Part shown: positions 18,601-27,367 of the stretch, one piece after another
Numbering within the stretch: the first letter of the stretch is position 1
Layout: every line of letters starts with the position of its first letter
NCBI RefSeq assembly: GCF_017255415.1
Contig: NZ_JAFJZZ010000005.1
Span: 62,001-126,000, forward strand
DNA: 64,000 nt
From: Clostridium aminobutyricum
Lineage (GTDB): Bacteria; Bacillota; Clostridia; Peptostreptococcales; Anaerovoracaceae
Direction: 5' to 3'
The notes under the pieces: model-generated
Told to the model about the DNA's origin: nothing
What the model saw: the letters and a program-made list of their open reading frames with translations, nothing else
Database searches by the model: none
Translations under genes and position numbers: made by a program

Positions 18601-20625
18601 GAATTGATCGGGCTGGCCAATGAACTGGATAAAAAATTCGGCCATAGGCCGACCGTAGGGGAAATGATGCAGTATGCGAATTTATCCGGCTTGGTACAGT
18701 ATTACCGGACAGCAGCCATTCAGGAAAAACCGGAAGTGGTGGAAGACGAGCTGGAGCAGATCCGTACAGATGAACTTTCGGTCATCGTAAAAACGTTGAG
18801 TTATAAGAAGATAAAAGATTGGCTTGAATCCGGGAAATTTAAGAAAGCAATTCAGCAAAAACTCCTTCAGGAAGAATTAGAAAAACGGGTGTTTTCAAAG
18901 TCAGCGAACAATGGCATGTTAATTTTTTTAGAGGATGCTTTAAACGTCAATGACATACAAGTGACGGATAATTTTTTCCGGCTAGGCGTTTCATCTGTGG
19001 AAATCATGAATATTGCCAATGAGCTGGAAACGAGATATGGGGTTCGTCCGTCCGTAGGAGAAATGATGCGTTATGATACCTTTCAGGAACTGGTCGATTT
19101 TTATGCGGGACGGGAAGAAATACAGCCTTCGGAAGACATGGAGAAGGGGCAGCTGCCGGAAACGCATAACCGGTACGCATTGGAATTGATACAACGCTGC
19201 GCAGAAAAAGGAATTTTGTTATGGCATGAACAGGGAAAACTAAAGTATAAGGCCGGAAAAGACCGGATCGATCAAGAACTTCTTCTGGAATTGAAATTGT
19301 ACAAGCAGGATGTGATTGCCTACCTTGCCAGCGATAACACAGCGGCTGAATTAAAAAGAACCTTTAGCACGACACCGATACAATTAGCTTATATTTTTGG
19401 CCGGGAAAAGACCTATGATCTTGGAAATGTGAATTCCCATTATTATTTGGAGTTTACGTGTGAACAAATCAACAGGAACAAATTAGAAATTGCATTGAAC
19501 AACGTGATTGCCAACAATGAGGCACTCCGAACAAGGATATATAAAGACGGAACCCAGGAAGTAATGGACGAGAATCCAACGTATTCGATTGCGTGCAGAA
19601 AACTCCACACGGAAGACGAACTGATTGCTTTGAGAAATGAGTGGGATCATCATCAGTATGAATTAGGGAAATGGCCGATGTTTTCCCTTTTCTTAAGTGA
19701 CAGGGATGGAGAAAACCGGATTCATTTAAGTTTGGATTGCATTCTTCTGGACGGTTGGAGTGTCCGGATGTTCATGGAACAAGTGCTTAAAGAGTATTAT
19801 GGTGCACCGCAGCAATATGCGGACTTTACCTTCCGGGAATACCTATTAAAAGAAAAGGAATGGCTCGGTATGAATGGGAATCATCAGGCGGCACAGGACT
19901 ATTGGGACAAGCATATCCATGAAATTCCCGGTGCGCCGACGTTCCGCTATAGTCGTCCGCTCTCGGAAATTGAAAAACCGCATTATGCACGGCTTGGGTT
20001 TGAGCTGGACAAAAAGAACATCGATGCTATCGCCTATAAGGCCAAAAAATATAAGCTGACGTTATCGTTAGTAATCTGCGTAGCCTATATGAGGGTTTTA
20101 TCGAGGTGGAGCGTCAATAAGGATTTGACCGTCAATATGACGTTGTTCAACCGACATCCCATCAGTCCGGACATCAGCCGTGTATTGGGCGATTTTACCA
20201 ATATTACGTTATTGTCCTATTATGCGGATGATTCAAAAGGCTTACTAAATGAGCTGTTGGAGACACAGGAAGAGCTGTGGCGGCATATTGAATACAGGAC
20301 TTACAGCGGTGTGAACTTGTTACGGAAAATTGAAAAACAGTATCCGGAAGAGGCCGTGATGCCTGTTGTTTTTACCAGTATGCTGGCAGGTGAAGTATCT
20401 GAACAGGAGGAACATCCTTATCTGGACAAGATCGAGGAAACCTATGCGTTAAGCCAAACCCCGCAGGTAGTATTGGACCATCAGATCCATATGCGAAACG
20501 GAGAATTATTCTTTAGCTGGGATTTTGTAGAGCAGGCTTTCAGCCGGGAAACGATAGAAGCCATGTTTGAAGACTACCGGAAAGAGATGGAGAAATTCGT
20601 ACAAAACGATTGGGAGCAACTATAA
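15664..20625 (+). CDS. NRPS: Cy, cysteine-type A, PCP, PCP, docking-like segment, Cy
   Basis: A 1653-residue protein. I place the start at the ATG at 15664 (MDKSTLFNL), seven bases after GAAAGG, not the further-upstream ATG at 15619. Cy1 (about 10-440) has DMVMADLGS, an intact DxxxxDxxS. The A domain (about 460-940) has TSGSTGEPKG, SFDLSVYDIFG, LWNTVPK, FLSGDW and MGGATEASIWS, a cysteine pocket. Two carrier domains follow, LGVSSMEL (Ser near 976) and LGVSSVEI (near 1110), both with SS rather than GGDS. A TubC-like docking sequence lies inside the protein at about 1165-1220, then Cy2 (about 1225-1650, DCILLDGWS) and nothing after it. The plan is close to HMWP2 of yersiniabactin (Cy-A-PCP-Cy-PCP) but with the second carrier moved in front of Cy2. 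Cy2 therefore needs a partner A-PCP in trans. Confidence 0.9.
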   Translation: MDKSTLFNLNALQKAYWLGRGKEIQWGGCSCQAVFEIRMNHLDPDRFRRSLQQVIDSQPMLSAVVQTDMRMVIDEEAEIPLKLYDYSNRKDYAACIAALKKKMKYEQVPIGERLFDIHIIQKPNKRFSILIKIDMVMADLGSMHLFFRELSRAYDGKETSKPNYTFREYMNVLEDYEKTDAYKRHRAYWEHQAELFPTSPGFPANVTNGENPTDLFHRRQLRINPKRWKLFCEKAVSAGLTPSIAVLYLYSQILSAWGGGRNFAVAVTVADRKRIHQDVPHIIGEFTKVLLLPIEIREQPNKENAGAMQKSFWQHIKHVDYDATGFRKTIYEKNGESRYYPFVFTSGLGVGSKPQKGGFQDKIVWVESTTPQVILDHQIFPYKNGVVLAWDCREDAFIPGVLDQMFCKYTELFNQSIEDPDFWNQTIWDFRTQESIDTQNKVNDTKKDFELTMLHERTWEIAEAMPDKCAIIHQGKEYSYKQLTDAAEHIAAMLEHQGIPKQTRVMVAMRNSFEAIAAIMGILCYGCSYVPVMHNLPSNRIRTIYNIAEAAGIFLDSERAELEDCRILSVAQRKPEMYPILRGRISQEAYVIFTSGSTGEPKGVMITHQAAMNTILDVNERNHVGRFDRAIALSSLSFDLSVYDIFGMLNIGASLVIPTEEEKIDPALIDSLCVNHDVTLWNTVPKYCEIYLDYLASKEKKNHLINKIFLSGDWIPLRLVGLIKDHCGQAKLTSMGGATEASIWSNYYEVEELEETWNSIPYGYPLANQKFYIFDELGRPCPDYVSGLLHIQGEGLALGYANAPDITKAAFYTHPFNKERVYNTGDYGRYDKNGVIEFLGRKDTQIKVNGYRIEIGEINKAFSKCQITEYVVLPLGRKMENKKLVAFIKEEGRTDDLRKQLEEMLPSYAIPDPIYVIDEIPKTANKKIDRKMLEKMAEEREAEPVTEEGNEILDIISDVLNMKSIKNTDSFASLGVSSMELIGLANELDKKFGHRPTVGEMMQYANLSGLVQYYRTAAIQEKPEVVEDELEQIRTDELSVIVKTLSYKKIKDWLESGKFKKAIQQKLLQEELEKRVFSKSANNGMLIFLEDALNVNDIQVTDNFFRLGVSSVEIMNIANELETRYGVRPSVGEMMRYDTFQELVDFYAGREEIQPSEDMEKGQLPETHNRYALELIQRCAEKGILLWHEQGKLKYKAGKDRIDQELLLELKLYKQDVIAYLASDNTAAELKRTFSTTPIQLAYIFGREKTYDLGNVNSHYYLEFTCEQINRNKLEIALNNVIANNEALRTRIYKDGTQEVMDENPTYSIACRKLHTEDELIALRNEWDHHQYELGKWPMFSLFLSDRDGENRIHLSLDCILLDGWSVRMFMEQVLKEYYGAPQQYADFTFREYLLKEKEWLGMNGNHQAAQDYWDKHIHEIPGAPTFRYSRPLSEIEKPHYARLGFELDKKNIDAIAYKAKKYKLTLSLVICVAYMRVLSRWSVNKDLTVNMTLFNRHPISPDISRVLGDFTNITLLSYYADDSKGLLNELLETQEELWRHIEYRTYSGVNLLRKIEKQYPEEAVMPVVFTSMLAGEVSEQEEHPYLDKIEETYALSQTPQVVLDHQIHMRNGELFFSWDFVEQAFSRETIEAMFEDYRKEMEKFVQNDWEQL

Positions 20626-20644
20626 CAGGGAAGGAGAATCGAAG

Positions 20645-21400
20645 ATGGATGCAGAAGGAAGAGCACGATTATTTCCTTATAATAAGGAATTAGGCGATAG
20701 AGAAAAACATGTCGTTGTTTGTTTTCATCATGCAGGAGGAAACGGAGCAGCTTTTAGAAACTGGATGAAAGTTCATACCGGACATCCGGCGGAATTTGTA
20801 CCGGTCGAACTGGCCGGACATGGCTATAGAAGGAGGGAACCCCTTCTCGACCGGTTCAATGATGTTGTGAGGGATCTCGTAGACGGAGTGGCGGATTTGG
20901 TAAAAAACAGAAGCTACTCGTTCTTTGGACATAGTATGGGAGCCGCTTTAGCTTTTGCGGTGGAACATGAGCTTGAACACCGGTATCACTTGAAAGCGAA
21001 TAAAGTGATCGTTGCCGGACGGTTTGCTCCTGCCATGGAGGACCCCGGACATTTTAGAGTGTCCATGGGAGAGGAGGCTTTGCTGAAAGAAGTGAAAAAG
21101 CTAAACCCGGAGAACAGTTATATTTATGAGAATGAGGAATTTGTTGATTTCTTTTTACCGATCATACGGGATGATTATGCCCTCCATGAAGACTATCAAT
21201 ACACCGGTGAGATCATCCATGCGCCCATTGTTGCCCATTCCGGTTCAGAGGATGTTGATTCAAGGTACGAACATATGAAACCGTGGGAAGAAGTGACGAA
21301 TGGAAGCTTCAAAATAAAAGAATTTCAAGGCAATCATTTCTTTCCTCATAATCTGGGAGAACGGTATATCGAGGAGATACTCCATGAAGTCTTGCGATAA
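20645..21400 (+). CDS. Type II thioesterase (first of three)
   Basis: A 251-residue alpha/beta hydrolase of the type II (editing) thioesterase family, which clears wrong or stalled groups from carrier domains and can sometimes release products. Visible are CFHHAGG near the N-terminus (oxyanion region), the nucleophile elbow FFGHSMGAALAF (Ser about 97) and the C-terminal catalytic His in FQGNHFFPHN. The start at 20645 follows GAAGGAG; the frame extends upstream into the previous gene without a ribosome site. It lies 19 bases after the NRPS gene and ahead of a second thioesterase gene. Confidence 0.88.
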   Translation: MDAEGRARLFPYNKELGDREKHVVVCFHHAGGNGAAFRNWMKVHTGHPAEFVPVELAGHGYRRREPLLDRFNDVVRDLVDGVADLVKNRSYSFFGHSMGAALAFAVEHELEHRYHLKANKVIVAGRFAPAMEDPGHFRVSMGEEALLKEVKKLNPENSYIYENEEFVDFFLPIIRDDYALHEDYQYTGEIIHAPIVAHSGSEDVDSRYEHMKPWEEVTNGSFKIKEFQGNHFFPHNLGERYIEEILHEVLR

Positions 21401-21419
21401 GAGAAAGTGAGGTCAGCGT

Positions 21420-22157
21420 ATGAAATGGATAAATCACTGTAAGGGTGCCGAAAAAGGAAAAATCAATATACTTTGCTTTCCTTATGCGGGAGCCGGTTCC
21501 GGATATTTTGCACGGTGGATTCGTTTTTTCGACGAACGTTTTAATATCCTGCCGGTACAGTACCCGATGAGAGATAACCGGATGACGGAGCCGATGCCGG
21601 ATACCATTCAGGAATTAGCGAAACAATTCATAACGGAGAGTGAAGAATTATTTGAGGCGCCGTATGCGTTGTTCGGTCATTGTATGGGAAGCCATGTGGC
21701 CTATGAAGTGGGAATTGCGGCAAAAGAACACTATGGAGTTTCACCGGCTGCCGCTTTTCTTTCCTCCGCGGTTTCTCCCAGAAAGGTGAATATGATAAGC
21801 ACAAAGGATTTGGAGCAGGACCAATTTTTAGCGCATTATGGGGTGAAGGAACTTGTGGAAAGCTGGGACGCAAATTACCGCAATTTTTTTCTCCCGATTC
21901 TGAGAGCGGATAGCTTAATGTGTGAAAATTACAGTCCAAAAGAGGTAAAGAAAATACCATGCAAGATATGCGTTTTATATGGAAACTCCGATTTGGAACT
22001 ACAGCCGTTTTCTCAGGTACGTGACTGGGAAAATTATACCGATTATGGAATCGAGTATTTATCATACGAAGGAGATCATTTCTTTATTGATAGAGAACCG
22101 AAAAAGGTAGCGGATGACGTAATGGCATATCTGGAAAGAACGGTGATCATGAAATGA
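21420..22157 (+). CDS. Type II thioesterase with a Cys nucleophile (second of three)
   Basis: A 245-residue alpha/beta hydrolase of the same family as its neighbour: CFPYAGAGSGYFARW near the N-terminus and GDHFFI with the catalytic His near the C-terminus. The nucleophile elbow reads FGHCMGSHVAYE, so the usual Ser is Cys (codon TGT at 21681-21683, residue 88). Cys-nucleophile thioesterases are known as a minority in NRPS systems and often favour transacylation or tolerate other nucleophiles. Which role it has here, editing or chain release, cannot be read from sequence; no synthetase protein in the window has its own terminal TE, so release by one of the three discrete enzymes is plausible. 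Its stop overlaps the next start (ATGA). Confidence 0.87.
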   Translation: MKWINHCKGAEKGKINILCFPYAGAGSGYFARWIRFFDERFNILPVQYPMRDNRMTEPMPDTIQELAKQFITESEELFEAPYALFGHCMGSHVAYEVGIAAKEHYGVSPAAAFLSSAVSPRKVNMISTKDLEQDQFLAHYGVKELVESWDANYRNFFLPILRADSLMCENYSPKEVKKIPCKICVLYGNSDLELQPFSQVRDWENYTDYGIEYLSYEGDHFFIDREPKKVADDVMAYLERTVIMK

Positions 22158-25100
22158 AAAGAGAAGAACGGATTTTTCGGGATACGGATATTGCCATTGT
22201 CGGCATGAATGGCAGGATGCCTCAAGCGAACGATTTAAATGAGTTCTGGCAGAACTTAATCAACGGAAGAGAGTGCATAACCAGAAAAGGGGAAGAAGAC
22301 GGAAAATTTATTTATGCGCAAGGGCTGATGGACGGTGCGGAATATTTCGATCATGCGTTTTTTAATGTGAATGCATCCGATGCGCTCCATATCGATCCTC
22401 AGTACAGGTGCATTTTAGAGTGCGCATACCATACGTTAGAAGATGCCGGATATGGTAATCCGGACAGGGACTGCAGTATCGGCCTCTTTATTGGCGCAGA
22501 TGAAACGTTCTATGTTTGGAATCATGTATTCGAAAAATTATTAAAAAATGAATCGGTTGACCGCATCGGGATGTTTTTAGAAAATACCCTTGCAAGCAGG
22601 ATTGCCTATAATCTGAATCTGACAGGACCTGCTGTTGTGGTAAGAGCCGCTTGTGCTACCTCTATGGTTGCCGTACATATGGCAATTGAAAGCCTGCTCA
22701 ATTTTGACTGCAATATGGCGCTGGCAGGCGGTGTCAATATCAAATGGTTAGAGTCGGGATACCCCATCGTAGAAGGGATGTCTTCCGCTTATGGTCAGCT
22801 AAGGGCTTACGATGCGATGGGAGACGGTTTCGTTCCGGGAAATGGTCTGGGACTGGTAGCGTTAAAGCGGCTGGACGATGCAATCGAAAGCAACGATCAC
22901 ATTTACGCCGTTATTACCGGCTCTGCAGTTGTGAATGACGGAAATCGAAAAGCAGGCTACCATGCGTCCAGTGTAGAAGGCGAGGCCGAAGCTATTATCC
23001 GGGCGATGGAAACAGCAGAGCGTTTTCCGGAAGATATCTGCTGTATTGAGGGTCACGGTACGGCGACACCATTGGGAGACAGTGTGGAAATAAGAGCAAT
23101 CGATAAAGCCTATCAGTACATAAAGGAGGGGGACTATAGCTGTATATTGGGTTCCGTAAAATCCAATATAGGACATTTAAATACGGCAGCAGGGATTGCG
23201 GGCATCATGAAAAGTGTTTTAGCATTGAACCATGGGTATTTTCCGCCTTCTGTCAACTATGATTCGCCGAATCCGGAACTATTGAAAGTATCCGGCCGGT
23301 TAACCGTAACCGATCAAGCCTATCAATTGCCCGATGATAAATTGAACATAATCGGAGTAAGCTCATTCGGGTTCGGCGGAGTGAATGGCCATATCATCCT
23401 CGAAGAACCGCCGATGGAAGAGCCGGTAAAAAATAAAAATCCGTTTTATATTATACCGGTTACTGCAAAGACAGACGGAAGTTTAGCGGCAAACCAAAAA
23501 AATATCAGGCAGTTTATTTTGGAACATCCGGATGAGATTGAAAAGATATCATACGTATCATGGACTGGACGGGAACACTTTAGCTGCCGGGCGTTCTTTA
23601 TATGCAGCGGCAGGGGAGAGATACTATACGAGTTTGACAGCAGAAAAGAGCTAAAACGAGATGGATTCGAACAAGCGGATGGGGAGGCACTAAGAGACGC
23701 GGTTTCCGTGGCAGAAGCATGGCTTGCAGGAAGGTTTCATGATGGGAAAACCCTTTTTAAAGACGTGCCATACAAAATAAGTTTGCCCGTTTATGCGTTT
23801 GAGCGGCATACATTCTTTATGCCGCAGCTGGACTTAAAAAATAGAAAAACACCGATTGGGATTGTGGATGCCTTTTCTGACAGCCGATTCGAATTGACAA
23901 AGTATTTAGCAAAACAGAAGAATATGGCATTGACGGTATTTGAAAAAAAGAAAGAGCCGGAGAAACCGATTGAATGGATAAAACCGAAAAATTTTTTACA
24001 AGTGATAACGGAGCTGGAGAATGACTACATAAGGAAAGAACAGCTGCATTTTCTTCACAGGGATCCGGAGGCGGAAGAGCAAATCAATCAGATGTGTCTC
24101 TTATGCCTCAAACGGTTTTGGCTGCAGACGGGTGTTTTTGAGGAGAAAACCACAAGGAACCTGTCTCAGGTGCTGGAAGAAATCGGTGTGGATGCATACT
24201 TCACTCACTTTGTAACGTTTATCATGGAGGCATCTCAGAAATATGGACTGGTGGAAATCGACGAAGAAACGATACGGTTAAAAAACGAAATGGAACAGGA
24301 TATCGAACCGTTGATTCAGGATAAACTGGCTCAGATCAAAGCGGACTTGCCGGACGGTTATGGCTTGATGAAGCTCTTGGTGTACTGCTCGGAACACTAT
24401 ATGGAGGTGTTTCAAGGAGAAAAAACAGGGAGTGAAGTGCTGTATCCGAATGGAAGCTATGACATGCTGAAAGGAATCGAGCAAAATGGTACGGCGGAAG
24501 GAATCTACTGCAAGCTTGCAGCCGATATGGTAGATAAACTAATGCCGGAGTGTGAACAAACAATTCGCATTTTAGAAATAGGGGCCGGTACAGGCGAACT
24601 GACCGATCAGGTGTTAAGCAGAATTGGAAACCGAAAAATCAAATACTATTTTACCGATATCGGTGCGGCATTCCTAGCCATTTATAAAAAGAAACTATCT
24701 GCCGACCTGCTAGAGAAGGTGGAATTTTTAAAAGTTGATATAACAAGACCGCTGGTTGAACAGAAGATCGGCAGAGAAAGTATCGATATGATACTAGGGG
24801 TCAATGTCATTCAGGCAACGAATGATATCAAGCTGTCCATGAACAATCTGCTGGATATTTTGAAACCAAATGGATATCTTTGCATGGTACAGCTATACCG
24901 CATCCATGATTTACAGGAAATGATCTTTGGACTTTCCCCTGGCTGGTGGAATTATCGGGAGGATTCCTATAACCGCCGCATGCCTTATTTTACGCATCAA
25001 GGCTGGATTGATTTTTGGCGTGAATGCGGAATTGAACAAATAGAAACGTTTCCGCAAAAAGGGAAGGAAGACCAATCGAACGCCATGCTGCTTATCGGAC

Positions 25101-25621
25101 AAAAGCCAAAAACAGAAGGTGGCTTATCCGAGAAATCAGCCTATGTCAGCGAAGGAATATCGGAAAGAAAACAAGAATTGCTTCGAAAAAACAACGATAT
25201 TAAAATTTGTGAAGTGGCGGATTACTCGAAAGGCAGTATTCAAAAGATGAAGGAGGATTGGGAAAAACAATATCCGAAAGCTGAACTGCTATTGCCGGAA
25301 GGATACGAAGAGCAGGCGGAGGAAGAAGAAAACGGCAGTATATCGGCCCAACTCAGAAAGATCATATCGGACATACTGAATATGCCGGATATTTCCCCTC
25401 ATTTTATAGAAGAATTTGATTCGTTGTCCCTGTTACTGCTTATCGCAGAAATTGAAAAAGAATTTGGCTATAAAATAGAAATTGAACAAATGTATCAATT
25501 TTCCGATATCCATGAACTGGCAGCGGAGATCCAGGATCATTCCGGCAAAGAAAAGACGGAGCAATCCGAAGAACTTATCACAGAAGAAGGCGATATCCGG
25601 TTGCTTTTTGAAGAACTGTAG
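22154..25621 (+). CDS. PKS: KS, C-methyltransferase, ACP; no AT
   Basis: An 1155-residue polyketide module. The KS (about 10-430) has Cys167 in RAACATSMVAVH and both histidines (EGHGTATPLGD, SNIGHLNTAAG). After the KS comes a short linker ending LPVYAFERHTFF, with no acyltransferase. A methyltransferase follows (about 640-960) with an intact SAM loop ILEIGAGTGEL near 805, placed as alpha-carbon methyltransferases are in PKS modules. The ACP motif is FDSLSLL (Ser near 1090). The expected job is one malonyl extension followed by C-methylation; HMWP1 of yersiniabactin has KS-AT-MT-KR-ACP, so this resembles it without AT and KR. The malonyl unit must be supplied by an acyltransferase encoded elsewhere. 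Confidence 0.9.
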   Translation: MKREERIFRDTDIAIVGMNGRMPQANDLNEFWQNLINGRECITRKGEEDGKFIYAQGLMDGAEYFDHAFFNVNASDALHIDPQYRCILECAYHTLEDAGYGNPDRDCSIGLFIGADETFYVWNHVFEKLLKNESVDRIGMFLENTLASRIAYNLNLTGPAVVVRAACATSMVAVHMAIESLLNFDCNMALAGGVNIKWLESGYPIVEGMSSAYGQLRAYDAMGDGFVPGNGLGLVALKRLDDAIESNDHIYAVITGSAVVNDGNRKAGYHASSVEGEAEAIIRAMETAERFPEDICCIEGHGTATPLGDSVEIRAIDKAYQYIKEGDYSCILGSVKSNIGHLNTAAGIAGIMKSVLALNHGYFPPSVNYDSPNPELLKVSGRLTVTDQAYQLPDDKLNIIGVSSFGFGGVNGHIILEEPPMEEPVKNKNPFYIIPVTAKTDGSLAANQKNIRQFILEHPDEIEKISYVSWTGREHFSCRAFFICSGRGEILYEFDSRKELKRDGFEQADGEALRDAVSVAEAWLAGRFHDGKTLFKDVPYKISLPVYAFERHTFFMPQLDLKNRKTPIGIVDAFSDSRFELTKYLAKQKNMALTVFEKKKEPEKPIEWIKPKNFLQVITELENDYIRKEQLHFLHRDPEAEEQINQMCLLCLKRFWLQTGVFEEKTTRNLSQVLEEIGVDAYFTHFVTFIMEASQKYGLVEIDEETIRLKNEMEQDIEPLIQDKLAQIKADLPDGYGLMKLLVYCSEHYMEVFQGEKTGSEVLYPNGSYDMLKGIEQNGTAEGIYCKLAADMVDKLMPECEQTIRILEIGAGTGELTDQVLSRIGNRKIKYYFTDIGAAFLAIYKKKLSADLLEKVEFLKVDITRPLVEQKIGRESIDMILGVNVIQATNDIKLSMNNLLDILKPNGYLCMVQLYRIHDLQEMIFGLSPGWWNYREDSYNRRMPYFTHQGWIDFWRECGIEQIETFPQKGKEDQSNAMLLIGQKPKTEGGLSEKSAYVSEGISERKQELLRKNNDIKICEVADYSKGSIQKMKEDWEKQYPKAELLLPEGYEEQAEEEENGSISAQLRKIISDILNMPDISPHFIEEFDSLSLLLLIAEIEKEFGYKIEIEQMYQFSDIHELAAEIQDHSGKEKTEQSEELITEEGDIRLLFEEL

Positions 25622-25629
25622 GTGAAGAG

Positions 25630-27348
25630 ATGAATTTATCAGAGAAAATTGCACAGTTACCACTGCACAAACAAAAGGAAATGCTGAAAAAGGTTCAGGA
25701 AAATGGACAGAAGTATAGGCTTTATACGCTCTCACCCCAGCAAAGCAGAATGTGGTTTTTATACCATCTGGATAAGGAAGATACGGGCTATATAAGCCGC
25801 TTCCGGTTCGTGATCGATACGAATTTTGAGAAAGAACTTTTAGATCGAGTGATGGGGAATCTGATCGAGCGTCATAAGATCATGAGGACAACGTATTTAT
25901 CCATTGAAGGCATCCCTTTTCAAACATGGAACGACATCCCTTGCTTCTCGTCCAAATTTCTGGATGGACGCAGGATGAGTGAAGAAGAGCTTGACCGGTG
26001 CTGTTTGGATATGATTTATATTGATTCGGAGATCCCGGTAAAGGCATGGTATGTACAGCGTGAAAACGAAGTTTGGTACGTGCTCAATATCCATCATATC
26101 GCACATGACGGCTGGTCCATCGGAATCCTTCTAAAAGAATTTTATGAACAGTGCGAAGGCCTGCTGTCCGATGAAGTGAGGAAACCAGCAAGCATGGATT
26201 ATGACTATTTTGATTATATAAAAGAACTGAAAGAGCGGAAGACACTTATTCGCAGCCGGGAGAAAATGGCGTACTGGAAGACTTATTTGGACGGACATTT
26301 AACCGGAATCCCTTTGGAAAAAAAAGAAAATCCTGAACATATCGCCGAAAACGTGTATGTTCTGCCAAATAAAGAAATAGAGCACCACATACATGATTTT
26401 GCAAAAAGAAATAAGACCAGTACCTATAACGTATTATTATCCGTTTTGCTATATCTGCTGGAAATTTATAATGACGGAGAAAACGTGAACGTAGGAATGC
26501 CGGTATTAAACAGGGAATCCGCCAATCAGTTAAATACGGTGGGCTATTTCTCCAATACGGTTGTAATCAAATCGGGCGTTCAAGATATAAAAAACTATGG
26601 GGACTATTTACGGCGTATTACAGATCAGATGGTCAGCCATTTAGAGAACGCCAATATTCCTTTTGAATGGATAGTGGATGAACTAAATGTACCTAGACTT
26701 ATTGATCATAATCCGCTGTTTAATATGATGTTTTCCATGCAGGGCAAAAACTTAATGAAAAACGGGATGGGAGAATGCAAAAAGATTCAACATCATTCTT
26801 TTCGTTTTTCCCCTTACTATTCCAGATACCGAACGACCAATTTTGCTCTTATGCTGACGGTGGTGGAAACAACAGATGGAATTTCCATGGGATTCAGTTA
26901 TGCACGGGAGTACTTTACCAAATCTGACATGATACAAATGAGGGATGACTATGTTGAATTATTAAATTTGGTTTTAAACGGTGCAGACATTTTCAGGGAG
27001 GAATACCGCAGCCGGTTTGTTCAGCGTTTCAGGAAAAGAACATGTTCTGAAAATCTGATTTCGGAACATAACGTGACGGACAGGCTGGAAACGGAAAACG
27101 AAATTACGGAACTATGGGCAGATATTTTAGGGCACCGCCAATTTTCGGTGACACAGCCGTTTTTCAATGTCGGAGGGAACTCCATCAATTCTTTTCAGCT
27201 GCTTAAAAAGTTAAATGACAAGTATGATGCTTCCGTTAAAATGGCGCATCTGTTTGAATACACAACGATTCGTCAGATCGCAGAGTATATCAGCTCTAAA
27301 AATGGAAACCGCAAAGAAGACAGTTCCGTACAGATTCATATGTTTTAA
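25630..27348 (+). CDS. NRPS: condensation domain and PCP, no A domain
   Basis: A 572-residue protein with one ordinary condensation domain (about 28-450; LSPQQSRMWFLYHL near the N-terminus, active motif HHIAHDGWS at about 154) and a carrier domain (FFNVGGNSINS, Ser near 516). It has no adenylation domain, so its PCP must be loaded in trans; two A-containing proteins further on lack matching condensation or carrier parts. The intact HHxxxDG distinguishes it from the Cy domains upstream. Start ATG at 25630 after GTGAAGAG, nine bases after the previous stop. Confidence 0.9.
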   Translation: MNLSEKIAQLPLHKQKEMLKKVQENGQKYRLYTLSPQQSRMWFLYHLDKEDTGYISRFRFVIDTNFEKELLDRVMGNLIERHKIMRTTYLSIEGIPFQTWNDIPCFSSKFLDGRRMSEEELDRCCLDMIYIDSEIPVKAWYVQRENEVWYVLNIHHIAHDGWSIGILLKEFYEQCEGLLSDEVRKPASMDYDYFDYIKELKERKTLIRSREKMAYWKTYLDGHLTGIPLEKKENPEHIAENVYVLPNKEIEHHIHDFAKRNKTSTYNVLLSVLLYLLEIYNDGENVNVGMPVLNRESANQLNTVGYFSNTVVIKSGVQDIKNYGDYLRRITDQMVSHLENANIPFEWIVDELNVPRLIDHNPLFNMMFSMQGKNLMKNGMGECKKIQHHSFRFSPYYSRYRTTNFALMLTVVETTDGISMGFSYAREYFTKSDMIQMRDDYVELLNLVLNGADIFREEYRSRFVQRFRKRTCSENLISEHNVTDRLETENEITELWADILGHRQFSVTQPFFNVGGNSINSFQLLKKLNDKYDASVKMAHLFEYTTIRQIAEYISSKNGNRKEDSSVQIHMF

Positions 27349-27367
27349 ATACAAAAGGAGTGCTCAC

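Noticed and set aside
27215-27367. Longer N-terminus of the KS hybrid protein and similar long frames at 15619, 20567, 47165 and 53060
   Set aside because: The extra codons overlap the preceding genes or lack ribosome sites, whereas the chosen starts have well-placed ones and begin the family alignment.
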